Shown piece after piece: positions 1 through 8,916 of a DNA stretch of 64,000 bases (its first letter is position 1; the number at the start of each line of letters is the position of its first letter). A program made the translations under genes and the position numbers. Location of the stretch: assembly GCF_034669705.1 (NCBI RefSeq), contig NZ_JAXMOR010000007.1:120090-184089 (forward strand), read 5' to 3'. Source of the DNA: Marinovum sp034669705. Its GTDB lineage: Bacteria > Pseudomonadota > Alphaproteobacteria > Rhodobacterales > Rhodobacteraceae. Under the pieces are notes generated by a model. That model had not been told where the DNA came from, did not search any database, and saw only the letters and a program-made list of their open reading frames with translations.

Positions 1-300
1 GTCCTTGCCGGCATTGATCGCCTCTTCCACCGCGGCCTTGGGTGAGCCGTAGAAATTGCCGAAGACATGGGCGTGTTCCAGCATCCCGCCCTCGGACACG
101 GTCTTCTTGAATTCTGCTTCCGATACAAAGTGATAGTCGACACCGTTCACCTCGCCCGGGCGCGGTTTCCGGGTCGTTGCCGAAACCGAGAAGACGATCG
201 AATTGTCCCAGGCCCGCAGGCGTTTCGCCAGGGTCGACTTGCCGGCGCCCGAGGGCGAGGACAGGATGATCAAAAGGCCGCGTCGCTTGCTGTCGGTCAT
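1..300 (-). CDS. gmk: guanylate kinase, C-terminal part outside the window
   Basis: Guanylate kinase phosphorylates GMP to GDP with ATP in the cytoplasm. The first 100 codons are visible, starting at the ATG at 298-300. The N-terminus carries the P-loop SSPSGAGKST near residues 14-23, followed by the GMP-binding stretch with TTRKPRPGE and the YHFVSEAEF segment typical of the family. The remaining half lies left of base 1. Only 5 bp separate it from the stop of the upstream YicC-family gene, so the two are almost certainly co-transcribed. The truncation is due to the window edge, not to mutation. Confidence 0.95.
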   Translation of the reverse strand, partial: MTDSKRRGLLIILSSPSGAGKSTLAKRLRAWDNSIVFSVSATTRKPRPGEVNGVDYHFVSEAEFKKTVSEGGMLEHAHVFGNFYGSPKAAVEEAINAGKD

Positions 301-305
301 CGTCC

Positions 306-1196
306 TCACTCCACGTTCTGAACCTGTTCGCGCATCTGGTCGATCACCGCCTTGAGGTCGAGCCCCACGGCGGTCAAAGCGCTGTCGCCAGATTTTGCGC
401 ACAGCGTATTGGCCTCGCGGTTGAACTCCTGCATCAGGAAGTCGAGCTTACGACCGACGCTTCCCGGCGCCGAGACAAGTTCACGTGCTGCCTTTACATG
501 CGCGTTCAAGCGGTTGATTTCCTCTGTTATATCTGACTTCACCGCCAGTAAGGCCAACTCTTGGACGATGCGGTCTTCGTCCATTTCGGCGGCGCCCTCC
601 ATCACCGCGGCCAGCGCGGTCTTCAGGGTCTCGCGAGCCTTGGGGCGGCGGGCTTCGGCGGCGGCCCCGGCAGCGGTGACCAGCCCCTCGATCTCGTCCA
701 GATGTCGGTTCAGCACCGCCTGCAGGGCTGCGCCCTCACCTGATCTCATCTCGCAGAAAGACGCCAGAACCGTCTGAAAATCTTCGACAAGTGCGGATTG
801 CAGGGCGGCGGTGTCGGTGGCCTCTTCGTCCTGTTCCATCATGCCGCGCAGGGCGATGATCTCGGCCGCGGTCGAGGGCGCAAGAGAGACGTGGCGGGTG
901 ATCGCCTGCTGCTCGATTTCGGCCAGCGCCGTCAGCACCTGATCGAGCTGCTGGTGGTTGAGACGCTGGCTGCCGCCGGCCTCAACCCGCGACAGCCGCA
1001 GATTGACTGTCACGTTGCCGCGCTTCAGCGCCCCGGTGATCTGCTTGCGCAGCGCCGCCTCGAGCCCCTCGACCCAGTCCGGCACGCGGATCCTCAGGTC
1101 GAGCCCCTTGGCATTGACGCCGCGGATCTCCCAGGTCCAGCTGAAGTCACCGCTGGCGCCCTGGCCAGCCGCGAACCCTGTCATCGATTGCAGCAT
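306..1196 (-). CDS. YicC family endoribonuclease-like protein
   Basis: The 296-residue product begins MLQSMTGFA, the hallmark N-terminus of the YicC family, and ends with the DUF1732-like C-terminal region (DFLMQEFNREANTLCAKS). YicC of E. coli is reported to act as an endoribonuclease and is conserved beside gmk in many bacteria. The frame is open further upstream to 1355, but the ATG at 1194-1196 is preceded by a GGGGAG ribosome site and gives the normal family N-terminus. It sits 5 bp upstream of gmk in the same direction. Confidence 0.92.
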   Translation of the reverse strand: MLQSMTGFAAGQGASGDFSWTWEIRGVNAKGLDLRIRVPDWVEGLEAALRKQITGALKRGNVTVNLRLSRVEAGGSQRLNHQQLDQVLTALAEIEQQAITRHVSLAPSTAAEIIALRGMMEQDEEATDTAALQSALVEDFQTVLASFCEMRSGEGAALQAVLNRHLDEIEGLVTAAGAAAEARRPKARETLKTALAAVMEGAAEMDEDRIVQELALLAVKSDITEEINRLNAHVKAARELVSAPGSVGRKLDFLMQEFNREANTLCAKSGDSALTAVGLDLKAVIDQMREQVQNVE

Positions 1197-1461
1197 CACA
1201 ACTCCCCGGTCCGAACGCCCCGTGATCTCGCGGTGAAACGGCCACTCTCTGCATGATTTGGCGTTCCGAATAGGCAATCCCCGGTCTCTGGGCAAGCCGA
1301 AACCCCGCCGGCGGTTGGTGCGGGGGTTAACCATACGGGCCGAAAGACGCCCCAATTAAAGATAATCGTGGCATATTAGGAATTGGGTAACCATTGCCGC
1401 GTTAAGTGAGAGGCATAACCTTTCGGGCGACAATGGGAGGGCGGATATTGAGGAAGTAACC

Positions 1462-2166
1462 ATGTCTTCACACGACAGCAAAACCGGGGTCTCGCAGGCG
1501 GCAGCGCCGGTGATCGGCGAACCGGCGGATGTTCTGCCGCTGAGTGACAAGCTGCGCGCCAAGTGGTGCCGCCCGCTGCAACAGGTCGAGGCCTATTGGG
1601 ACGCGATGCGCGGTGGCCGCAATGTGCCGCCCCGGTCTGAGATTGACCCGCGCGGCATCGAGACTGCGCTGGAATTTGCCTTCATCGCCGAGCAGGTCGC
1701 GCCAACCCATGCGCGGCTGCGGCTCGGTGGCACCCATCTTTGCAATCTGATGGGGATGGAGGTGCGCGGCATGCCGCTTTCGGCGATGATCGTTCCGGTC
1801 TCTCGCGAGCGGCTGGCGCATGCGCTGTCGCAGGTGTTCGAGGCGCCCGCGCGGGCCGAGCTTTCGCTGATTGCCGAAAAACGGCTCGGCAAGCCTGAGC
1901 TGACCGGGCGTCTGTTGCTCTTGCCGCTGATGGATGATTTCGGCGACGTGAACCGGGCGCTGGGCTGTTTCGTGACCGACGGGCCGGTGGGCCGCGCGCC
2001 GCGGCGGTTTGAGGTCGTCAAGTCGGATATCTCGGCGCTTTCGGGCCGGGCGGTGCAGCCGCCGCGGTCGATCGTCCGACAGCCGGTGCCGGGGTTTGCC
2101 GAGGCGCAGTCGGGATTGGTGCGGGACAAGACGCCCTATCTGCGGGTGGTGAAAAGCGACAGCTGA
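1462..2166 (+). CDS. PAS_5 domain protein
   Basis: This 234-residue cytoplasmic protein has no signal peptide or membrane segment. Residues about 28-175 match the PAS_5 (PF07310) pattern common in alphaproteobacteria: the KWCRPLQQVEAYWDAMRGGR opening, RLRLGGTHLCNLMGMEVRG, and the LLLPLMDDFG end. Members are assumed to be small sensory or regulatory proteins; no output domain is fused here and the ligand is unknown. A GAGGA site precedes the ATG. The gene stands alone, divergent from yicC. Confidence 0.8.
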   Translation: MSSHDSKTGVSQAAAPVIGEPADVLPLSDKLRAKWCRPLQQVEAYWDAMRGGRNVPPRSEIDPRGIETALEFAFIAEQVAPTHARLRLGGTHLCNLMGMEVRGMPLSAMIVPVSRERLAHALSQVFEAPARAELSLIAEKRLGKPELTGRLLLLPLMDDFGDVNRALGCFVTDGPVGRAPRRFEVVKSDISALSGRAVQPPRSIVRQPVPGFAEAQSGLVRDKTPYLRVVKSDS

Positions 2167-2204
2167 GATCACGGGCCGAGCCGGGGCAGCGGCGGCCGGT
2201 GGAA

Positions 2205-2294
2205 TGCCGCTGGGACAGTAGAATGGTCGATTCTATCCCGGCAAAGCCCGGGTGACCTCTGACTGATGCGCTTGCCGGACCAAAGCGGCAGCCC
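2205..2294. repeat. dispersed intergenic repeat, copy A
   Basis: This stretch in the 255-bp gap between the PAS_5 gene and the DAHP synthase gene resembles 36932-37023. Shared blocks in the same order are TGCCGCT, a T-rich CTATCCC(C/G)GCAA block, a CCTCTGAC...GCGC block, and a final CAAAGCGGCAGCCC. Both copies lie between genes. It looks like a family-level intergenic repeat or a degraded small element. The similarity was judged by eye. Confidence 0.45.
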
Positions 2295-2360
2295 GTCACG
2301 CCGGCGGTTGCCCTGCACACGCCGAGAGACCTGCCGGCTTCGGGCGTGGTCCCGGCGTTG

Positions 2361-2398
2361 AAAACAAAAACGCCCCCGCGACGTATCGCGAGGGCGTT
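2361..2398 (-). terminator. Rho-independent terminator of the DAHP synthase gene
   Basis: On the minus strand AACGCCC followed by TCGCG, a short loop and CGCGGGGGCGTT forms a GC-rich stem ending in TTTTTGTTTT. It lies 24 bp after the stop of the DAHP synthase gene. Confidence 0.9.
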
Positions 2399-2421
2399 GG
2401 AGCTTGACATAGCTGCGGCGA

Positions 2422-3792
2422 TCAGCCGGCCAGGCTCGAGGCGCTGGCATCGCGCCGCGCAACCAGTTCCTCGGCGACGAGGAAGGCCAGTTCCAGCGAC
2501 TGCGAGGCGTTGAGCCGCGGATCGCAGGCGGTGTGGTAGCGGTCCGACAGGTCCTCTTCGGTCACCGCGCGCACGCCACCGGTGCATTCGGTCACATCCT
2601 GGCCGGTCATCTCGAAATGCACGCCGCCGGGGATCGTGCCTTCGGCCTTGTGCACGGCAAAGAACTCCCGGACCTCGCGCAGCACGGAGTCGAACGGCCG
2701 GGTCTTGTAGCCGGTGGCCGACTTGATGGTGTTGCCGTGCATCGGGTCGCAGGACCAGACCACGTTGGCGCCCTCTTCCTGCACCGCCTTGACCAGCCGC
2801 GGCAGGTGCTCGCCCACCGACCCGGCGCCAAAGCGCGCAATCAGGGTCAGCTTGCCGGCCTCATTGTCGGGGTTCAGCTTGGCCATCAGCACCTTGAGGT
2901 CGTCGGCCGTGGTGGTCGGGCCGCATTTGAGGCCGATCGGGTTCAGCACGCCGCGGGCAAACTCCACATGTGCGCCGTCGGGCTGGCGCGTGCGGTCGCC
3001 GATCCACAGCATGTGGCCCGAGCCCGCCAGCCATTTGCCGGAGGTGCTGTCCTGACGGGTCAGCGCTTCTTCGTACTCCAGCAGTAGGCTCTCGTGGCTG
3101 GTGTAGAAATCAACCGTCTGCAGCGCGTGGTTGTTGTCGCTGGTGACGCCGGCGGCGATCATGAAGTCGAGCGCATCGGAGATGCGGTTCGCCATGTCGC
3201 GGTACTTCTCGCTCTCCTCGCGGTCGGTAAAGCCGAGCGTCCACTGGTGCACCTTGTGCACGTCGGCATAGCCGCCGGTGGAAAAGGCGCGCAGCAGGTT
3301 CAGCGTCGCGGCGGCCTGGGTGTAGGCCTGCAGCATCTTCGACGGGTCGGGGATGCGGCTTTCGGGGCTGAAGTCGAGCTCGTTGATGATGTCGCCGCGG
3401 TAGCTGGGCAGCTCCTGGCCATCCTTGACCTCGGTCGGGGCCGAGCGCGGCTTGGCGAACTGGCCTGCCATGCGGCCGACCTTGACCACCGGCACCTTGG
3501 CGCCGAAGGTCAGCACCATCGCCATCTGCAGCATCACCTTGAAGGTGTCGCGGATGCCATCGGCCGAGAACTGCTGGAAGCTCTCGGCGCAGTCGCCACC
3601 CTGCAACAGGAAGGCCTCGCCGCGCGAGGCATCGGCCAGCCGTGCTTTCAGCGTCCGGGCCTCACCGGCAAAGACGAGCGGCGGATATTTGGCCAGCTGC
3701 GCCTCTACGGCTTGCAGGGCCTCCGCGTCGGTATACTCGGGCATCTGAACCCGCGGCTTGTTGCGCCAGTCAGATTTTTGCCACTCGCTCAT
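2422..3792 (-). CDS. class II 3-deoxy-7-phosphoheptulonate (DAHP) synthase
   Basis: This enzyme condenses phosphoenolpyruvate with erythrose 4-phosphate, the first step of the shikimate pathway to aromatic amino acids. The 456-residue length is normal for the class II (plant/actinobacterial) type. Family motifs include FLLQGGDCAESF near residue 78, RMAGQFAKPRS with the PEP-binding arginine, GDRTRQPDGAHVEFARG, CGPTT, WSCDPMHGN and HFEMTGQDVTECTGG. It is monocistronic, with its own terminator, and divergent from the GlxA-type regulator across 185 bp that must hold both promoters. Confidence 0.96.
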   Translation of the reverse strand: MSEWQKSDWRNKPRVQMPEYTDAEALQAVEAQLAKYPPLVFAGEARTLKARLADASRGEAFLLQGGDCAESFQQFSADGIRDTFKVMLQMAMVLTFGAKVPVVKVGRMAGQFAKPRSAPTEVKDGQELPSYRGDIINELDFSPESRIPDPSKMLQAYTQAAATLNLLRAFSTGGYADVHKVHQWTLGFTDREESEKYRDMANRISDALDFMIAAGVTSDNNHALQTVDFYTSHESLLLEYEEALTRQDSTSGKWLAGSGHMLWIGDRTRQPDGAHVEFARGVLNPIGLKCGPTTTADDLKVLMAKLNPDNEAGKLTLIARFGAGSVGEHLPRLVKAVQEEGANVVWSCDPMHGNTIKSATGYKTRPFDSVLREVREFFAVHKAEGTIPGGVHFEMTGQDVTECTGGVRAVTEEDLSDRYHTACDPRLNASQSLELAFLVAEELVARRDASASSLAG

Positions 3793-3977
3793 CGTCTCTC
3801 TCCGGTGGTTAGCGATATCGGAACGGCCCGCTTATACAAACTCGGGGCCAGAGTGACCATATGCGAATTGCGGCGGGGCTTGACCTCGCCCGGGGCTTCG
3901 GTCCAACTGGCGCAACCTGTCCTTTTGCGACACAGAAACCGTCGAAAAGAGACCTCCATTCCAAAGGTCCGCCGCGC

Positions 3978-4979
3978 ATGACACCCAAAGCCGAAGACGC
4001 CTCCGTTCCCGCCGCGACCAAGCCGCGCCGCTTCGTCTTTGTCCTGCTCGAGAACTTTTCGCTCTTGCCCTTCTCGGCGGCGCTGGAATGCCTGCGGCTG
4101 GCCAACCGGATGTCCGGCAAGACGCTCTATTCCTGGCGCATCCTCGGCGAAGGCGGCGAGAGCCAGAGCTGTTCGGCCGGCACCACCTTCCAGCTGCAGG
4201 GCGATCTCGAAGAGCTTCAGCGCGACGACGTGATCCTGGTCTGCGGCGGCGTCGAGATCCAGCATGCCACAACCAAACGCCTGCTCAACTGGCTGCGCCG
4301 CGAGGCCCGCAAGGGGCCGGTGATCGGCGGGCTCTGCACCGGCAGCTATGCCCTGGCCCGCGCCGGTCTGCTCGATGGTCGCCGGGCGACGATCCACTGG
4401 GAGAATTACGACAGCTTCTCCGAGGAATTCGAGGACGTCGGCCTGTCGAAGATGATCTTTGCCATCGACGGCCCGCGCATCACCACCGCCGGCGGCACCT
4501 CCTCGCTCGACATGATGCTCAAGGTGCTGGCCGACGATCACGGCCCGGAGCTGGCCAATGCGGTGGCCGACCAGATGATCTATTCCTCGATCCGCACCGA
4601 TCAGGACAGCCAGCGGCTCTCGGTGCCGACCCGGATCGGCGTGCGCCACCCCAAGCTGAGCATGGTGATCCAGAAGATGGAGGCCAATATCGAAGAGCCG
4701 ATCAGCCCCTCGATCCTGGCCCGCGATGTCGGCATGTCGACCCGCCAGCTCGAGCGGCTGTTCCGGCGCTACCTCAACCGCAGCCCCAAGCGCTATTACA
4801 TGGAGCTGCGGCTGGAGAAGGCGCGCAACCTGCTGATGCAGACCGACATGAGCGTGATCAACGTGGCGCTGGCCTGCGGCTTTGCCTCGCCGTCGCATTT
4901 CTCGAAATGCTACCGGGCGCATTACGACACCACGCCCTATCGCGAGCGTGGCACCCACAGCTCGCGGCCCGCCGTCTGA
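3978..4979 (+). CDS. GlxA family transcriptional regulator (DJ-1/PfpI plus AraC HTH)
   Basis: The 333-residue protein has an N-terminal DJ-1/PfpI-like ligand domain (residues about 20-190), with the nucleophile-elbow-like GGLCTGSYALARAG, and a C-terminal AraC-type double helix-turn-helix (about 235-325) ending in GFASPSHFSKCYRAHYDTTP. Relatives include GbdR, CdhR and ArgR of Pseudomonas, which respond to betaine, carnitine or arginine; the ligand here cannot be told. The frame is open upstream to 3861, but the ATG at 3978 fits the family N-terminus better. It is not clearly linked to a target operon. Confidence 0.88.
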   Translation: MTPKAEDASVPAATKPRRFVFVLLENFSLLPFSAALECLRLANRMSGKTLYSWRILGEGGESQSCSAGTTFQLQGDLEELQRDDVILVCGGVEIQHATTKRLLNWLRREARKGPVIGGLCTGSYALARAGLLDGRRATIHWENYDSFSEEFEDVGLSKMIFAIDGPRITTAGGTSSLDMMLKVLADDHGPELANAVADQMIYSSIRTDQDSQRLSVPTRIGVRHPKLSMVIQKMEANIEEPISPSILARDVGMSTRQLERLFRRYLNRSPKRYYMELRLEKARNLLMQTDMSVINVALACGFASPSHFSKCYRAHYDTTPYRERGTHSSRPAV

Positions 4980-4986
4980 GGACCAC

Positions 4987-5400
4987 CTAGAACTTGTCGT
5001 GCAACGCGCCGAAGTCGCTGTTGAAATTGAACCCCAGCGCCATGAGGCCGTCGTCGCGGTCATGCAGCAGCATGTGGATATATATGTACTGGGTGTCGAC
5101 CCAATAGGCGATCAGCTCTTGTCGGAACCCGTGTTCCATGTCCTGCCGGCGGATCAGGGCCACATTCTCGAAGTCGCGCGGATAGATCTCACGCACCCGC
5201 AGTTCGAGCGCCTCGAGCTCGGCCGGATCGGTCTCGTCGCCGAAGGCCGGCATGACCTCGGCGATGTCGCGGTTCATCACCAGCGTGTCGAGCCGGGCGC
5301 GCAAGGCGAGGTAATTGTCAAACATGGCCCGGGCGTCCTGCGCCGTGGCCGGAAGCGGCAGCAGCAGGACGAAGCACAAAATCAGGTGGCGCAGGATCAT
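4987..5400 (-). CDS. small secreted protein of unknown function
   Basis: The 137-residue product starts MILRHLILCFVLLLPLPATAQ, a clear signal peptide with probable cleavage after ATA-Q, so it should be periplasmic. The mature part is acidic and mostly helical, with no motif I can assign. An upstream in-frame ATG exists at 5419-5421, but the ATG at 5398-5400 has a GGGGAG site at good spacing and puts the signal peptide at the N-terminus. It resembles short Rhodobacteraceae hypothetical proteins (possibly DUF6497). It lies 8 bp from the convergent GlxA-type gene. Confidence 0.7.
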   Translation of the reverse strand: MILRHLILCFVLLLPLPATAQDARAMFDNYLALRARLDTLVMNRDIAEVMPAFGDETDPAELEALELRVREIYPRDFENVALIRRQDMEHGFRQELIAYWVDTQYIYIHMLLHDRDDGLMALGFNFNSDFGALHDKF

Positions 5401-5461
5401 CTCGGAAACTCCCCATGACATGCCGGGAGTGTGGCGGCTGGCATGGTCTGCGTCCAGTGTT

Positions 5462-6553
5462 TCAGCCCCCGGGCGTCATCCGGTAGAGCGCGCCCTGCCC
5501 GACGCTGAGAAACCAGATCGCACCGTCCGGGCCTTCGCGGATGTCGCGCACCCGCTCGGTGGCCGCTGATTTTATCTGCTCGCGTTCGCGCATCGGGGCG
5601 CCGTCGAGCCGGGCAATGTAGTCGAACTTCAGGGAACCGACAAAGAGATCGCCTTCCCACGCCGGCCAGAGCTTGCCGGAATAAAACATCATCCCCGAGG
5701 GCGCGATCGAGGGATCCCAGTAGTGCACCGGTTGCTCCATGCCGGGCTTTGCGGTGCCCTCGCCGATCTGCCCGCCGGAATAATGCCGCCCATAGGCGAT
5801 CACCGGCCAGCCATAGTTGGCGCCCTTGCGGATGCGGTTGACCTCGTCGCCACCGCGCGCGCCATGTTCGTTGACCCAGAGGTTGCCCTGCAGGTCGAGC
5901 GCCGCGCCCTGCGGGTTGCGATGGCCGTAGGACCAGATCTCGGGCTGCGCGTTCGGTCCGAGATCGGGGTTGCCCGATGCCGGCGCGCCGTCGCGCGTGA
6001 GATGCAGGACCGAGCCGTTGTGGCGGCTGAGGTCTTGCGCCGCTGGCCGGTCACCGCGGTCGCCGATGGTCAGGAACAGCGTGCCGTCGCGCGCCTCGAC
6101 CAGCCGCGAACCGAAATGCTGGCCGGCGCTGGTGGGCGCGGTCATGGAAAAGATCGTCTTCACCTCGGTGAGCTGCCGCCCGTCCTCGCTGAGCCGGCCA
6201 CGCAGGATGGCAGTGCCGGCGCGATAGCCCTCGGGCTTGGCGTAGGAGATGAAGATCTCGCGCCGCTGGGCAAAGTCCCGCGGCACCAGCACGTCGAGCA
6301 ACCCGCCCTGACCGACGGCGGCGATCGGTGGCAGGCCAGAGACCGTGCCATAAGCGCCGCCCCGGCCGACATGCAGCAGCTTGCCGTCGCGCTCGGTGAT
6401 CAGAAGGCCGCCGCCGGGCAGGAAGCCCACCGACCAGGGCTCGTCGAGACCGCGCACCACGGCCGTGATCTCTACGGTCCCGGCCGAGGTGTCGAGCGGC
6501 TCTGAGCTTGCCGCGGTGCCGGCGAGCAGGAATGTCAGGACGAGGCGCAACAT
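5462..6553 (-). CDS. PQQ-dependent soluble aldose sugar dehydrogenase family protein
   Basis: The 363-residue product has a signal peptide (MLRLVLTFLLAGTAASS) and a six-bladed beta-propeller of the soluble glucose/aldose dehydrogenase type (YliI/Asd-like). Diagnostic blocks are LDEPWSVGFLPGGGLLITER, GGLLDVLVPRDF, HFGSRLVEARDGTLFLTIGD, YGHRNPQGAALD, WVNEHGARGGDEVN, and PSIAPSGMMFYSGKLWPAW. Members oxidise aldoses in the periplasm with PQQ and calcium. The ATG at 6551-6553 has an AAGGAG site and starts the signal peptide; the longer frame to 6670 lacks support. No PQQ biosynthesis genes are in the window. Confidence 0.88.
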   Translation of the reverse strand: MLRLVLTFLLAGTAASSEPLDTSAGTVEITAVVRGLDEPWSVGFLPGGGLLITERDGKLLHVGRGGAYGTVSGLPPIAAVGQGGLLDVLVPRDFAQRREIFISYAKPEGYRAGTAILRGRLSEDGRQLTEVKTIFSMTAPTSAGQHFGSRLVEARDGTLFLTIGDRGDRPAAQDLSRHNGSVLHLTRDGAPASGNPDLGPNAQPEIWSYGHRNPQGAALDLQGNLWVNEHGARGGDEVNRIRKGANYGWPVIAYGRHYSGGQIGEGTAKPGMEQPVHYWDPSIAPSGMMFYSGKLWPAWEGDLFVGSLKFDYIARLDGAPMREREQIKSAATERVRDIREGPDGAIWFLSVGQGALYRMTPGG

Positions 6554-6724
6554 GGGAATCTCCTTTGATCTACCAGAAGGATAGTGCCTCAGGGCAGGCC
6601 GACCACGGGCATGAGAATTTTGTGAAGATCGCGCCGTGACCCGGCGGCAATCGGTCTTTTCTTTGTGCAAGACCGCGCATAGGCTGGCCGCCGGATAGTG
6701 TTATCCAATCAGGGAGACATCACG

Positions 6725-7921
6725 ATGAAGAAGTTTTTGCTGGCCACAGTTTTGACCGGCCTGTCCGCAGTGACGGCACAGGCGGCAAGCCATTCCGAGG
6801 CCCTCAAGGTGGGCATCATCCTGGGCTTTACCGGCCCGCTCGAAACCCTCGCCCCCGACATCGCCGCCGGCGGTGAACTGGCGCTGGCCGAGGTCAACGA
6901 GGCCGGTGGCATCCTCGACGGCATGATGGCCGAAGTGGTGCGCGGCGACGGCACCTGCGCCGATGCGGCGGCGGCCACCGCGGCAGCCGAACGCCTTGTC
7001 ACCTCAGACGGTGTGGCGGCGATCATGGGCGCGATGTGCTCTGGCGCCACCGGCGCAGTGCTGACCAATGTCTCGGTTCCCAACGGCGTGCTGCAGATCT
7101 CGCCCTCGGCCACCTCGCCGGGCCTGTCGTCGATCGAGGACAACGGGTTGTTCTTCCGCATGGCGCCCTCGGATGCGCGCCAGGGCGTGGTGATGGCCGA
7201 GATCATCAAAGGCCGCGGCATCGACGAGGTCGCCGTGACCTACACCAACAACGACTACGGCTCGGGCCTCGCGGCCTCGTTCCAGGAGGCATTCGAAGCC
7301 GCCGGCGGCTCGGTCACCCTTTCGGCCAGCCACGAGGACGGCAAGGCGGACTATTCCGCAGAAGTCGGCTCGCTGGCCTCGGCCGGCGGTGATGCGCTGG
7401 TGGTGATCGGTTATGTCGACCAGGGCGGCTCCGGCGTGATCCAGGCGGCGCTCGACACCGGCGCCTTCGAGACCTTCGTGCTGCCCGACGGCATGATCGG
7501 CAAGGCGCTCGAGGACAACTTCGGCGGCGATATCGATGGCTCCTTCGGCCAGAACCCCAGTGTCCAGAACGAACGCGGCGACGAGTTCCTCGCGATGGCG
7601 GAGGAAGCCGGTTTCGACGGCACCGCGGTCTATGCCAAGGAAGGCTATGATTCGATGGCGCTGATCCTGCTGTCGATGGCGGCGGCCGGTTCGACCAACG
7701 GCGCCGAGGCTGCGGCCAAGGTGATGGAACTGGCCAATGCGCCCGGCGAGAAGATCTATGCCGGCGAGCTGGCCAAGGCGATCGAGCTGATCGCGGCGGG
7801 CACCGACATCGATTACGTCGGCGCCTCCTCGGTCGAGCTGATCGAGCCGGGCGAAGCCTCGGGTGGCTACGTCGAAATGGAAATGAAGGACGGCAAGCTG
7901 GAAGAGATCGGCTACCGCTGA
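6725..7921 (+). CDS. branched-chain amino acid-type ABC transporter, substrate-binding protein
   Basis: This 398-residue periplasmic protein has a signal peptide (MKKFLLATVLTGLSAVTAQA) and a type I periplasmic-binding fold of the LivJ/LivK family: VGIILGFTGPLETLAPD near the mature N-terminus, GAMCSGATGAVLTN, PSDARQGVVMAEII and AVTYTNNDYG. It heads the liv operon and is followed by a hairpin that probably attenuates transcription, so it would be made in excess over the membrane parts. Hydrophobic or polar amino acids are likely ligands; the specificity cannot be read from sequence. Confidence 0.9.
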   Translation: MKKFLLATVLTGLSAVTAQAASHSEALKVGIILGFTGPLETLAPDIAAGGELALAEVNEAGGILDGMMAEVVRGDGTCADAAAATAAAERLVTSDGVAAIMGAMCSGATGAVLTNVSVPNGVLQISPSATSPGLSSIEDNGLFFRMAPSDARQGVVMAEIIKGRGIDEVAVTYTNNDYGSGLAASFQEAFEAAGGSVTLSASHEDGKADYSAEVGSLASAGGDALVVIGYVDQGGSGVIQAALDTGAFETFVLPDGMIGKALEDNFGGDIDGSFGQNPSVQNERGDEFLAMAEEAGFDGTAVYAKEGYDSMALILLSMAAAGSTNGAEAAAKVMELANAPGEKIYAGELAKAIELIAAGTDIDYVGASSVELIEPGEASGGYVEMEMKDGKLEEIGYR

Positions 7922-7946
7922 TAAAAGCCTTGTTATCATGAGTTTG

Positions 7947-7974
7947 AAACAGCCCGGTCCGTCCGGGCTGTTTT
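7947..7974 (+). terminator. hairpin between the binding-protein gene and livG
   Basis: An 11-bp stem (AAACAGCCCGG paired with CCGGGCTGTTT) with a 5-base loop, followed by a T, lies between the binding-protein gene and the first ATPase gene. It probably acts as a partial terminator or mRNA 3' stabiliser. Confidence 0.8.
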
Positions 7975-7995
7975 GCCACAAGGGGGGCAGATGGC

Positions 7996-8772
7996 GTGAT
8001 CCGGGTCGAGAACCTGCACAGACATTTCGGCGGCTTCCACGCCGTGGACGGCGCGACGCTGGAGATCGAGACAGGCTCGGTCACCGCGTTGGTGGGGCCG
8101 AATGGCGCGGGAAAAACCACGCTTTTCAACGTGATCGCCGGGGTTCTTCCACCAACCTCCGGCAAGGTGTTCATGGACGGCGAGGACATCACCGGCATGG
8201 CGCCACATGTGTTGTTTTCCAAGGGGTTGCTGCGCACCTTTCAGGTGGCACATGAATTCGGATCGATGTCCTGCCGCGAGAACCTGATGATGGTGCCCGG
8301 CGCACAGTCCGGCGAGCGGCTGTGGAACACCTGGTTTGGCCGCAAGCGCATCGCCGAGGAGGAGCGCGCCCTGCGCGCCCTGGCCGATGAGGTGCTGGAA
8401 TTCCTGACCATCTCGCATCTGGCCGATCACCCGGCCGGCGCGATTTCCGGCGGTCAGAAGAAGCTTTTGGAGCTCGGCCGGACGATGATGGTCGATGCCC
8501 GGATCGTGTTTCTCGACGAAGTCGGCGCCGGGGTGAACCGGACGCTTCTGAACACCATCGCCGACGCCATCCTGCGGCTCAACAAGGAGCGCGGCTATAC
8601 CTTCTGCGTGATCGAGCACGACATGGATTTCATCGCCCGGCTCTGCGATCCGGTGATCGTCATGGCCGAAGGCAAGAAGCTGGCACAGGGCACGATCGAC
8701 GAGATCAAGGCCGATGAGCAGGTGATCGAAGCCTATCTCGGCACCGGTCTGAAGAACAAGGAAACGGCGTGA
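7996..8772 (+). CDS. livG: branched-chain amino acid ABC transporter ATPase LivG
   Basis: This 258-residue ATPase has Walker A GPNGAGKTT, the signature AISGGQKKLLELGRTMM, Walker B IVFLDEVGAGVN and the LivG-type C-terminus. It energises uptake with LivF and the LivHM permease. The start is a GTG at 7996, with AGGGGGG 8 bases upstream; the ATG at 7991 opens only a two-codon frame. The Walker B segment reads DEVGAGVN rather than the usual DEPxAGxN, a substitution also seen in other LivG proteins. Confidence 0.93.
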   Translation: MIRVENLHRHFGGFHAVDGATLEIETGSVTALVGPNGAGKTTLFNVIAGVLPPTSGKVFMDGEDITGMAPHVLFSKGLLRTFQVAHEFGSMSCRENLMMVPGAQSGERLWNTWFGRKRIAEEERALRALADEVLEFLTISHLADHPAGAISGGQKKLLELGRTMMVDARIVFLDEVGAGVNRTLLNTIADAILRLNKERGYTFCVIEHDMDFIARLCDPVIVMAEGKKLAQGTIDEIKADEQVIEAYLGTGLKNKETA

Positions 8773-8791
8773 TGGCGGCAGCGGTGCGCAA

Positions 8792-8886
8792 GCGAGGGGC
8801 CAGCCCATTGCGCTTCTCCCACATGCGAGGGGCCAGCCCCTCGCGCTTCTCCCACATACGAGGGGCCAGCCCCTCGCGCTCCCCGG
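8792..8886. repeat. three tandem copies of a 33-bp unit with an internal palindrome
   Basis: Units begin at 8792, 8825 and 8858. Each reads (G/A)CGAGGGGCCAGCCC.. and contains the palindrome GAGGGGC-CA-GCCCCTC; in the first unit the right arm has decayed to GCCCATT, and the third unit is cut short. They fill the 144-bp gap between livG and livF inside a transcribed operon, so the RNA can form two or three short hairpins. Confidence 0.9.
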
Positions 8887-8916
8887 AGTTTACTTGGCAA
8901 GATGAAGGAGCGGGGC

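Noticed and set aside
798..1256. Long plus-strand frame opposite the YicC-family gene.
   Set aside because: Shadow frame of a well-supported gene caused by high GC at third positions; same reasoning for the many long frames opposite bamA, dxr, purM and the liv genes.
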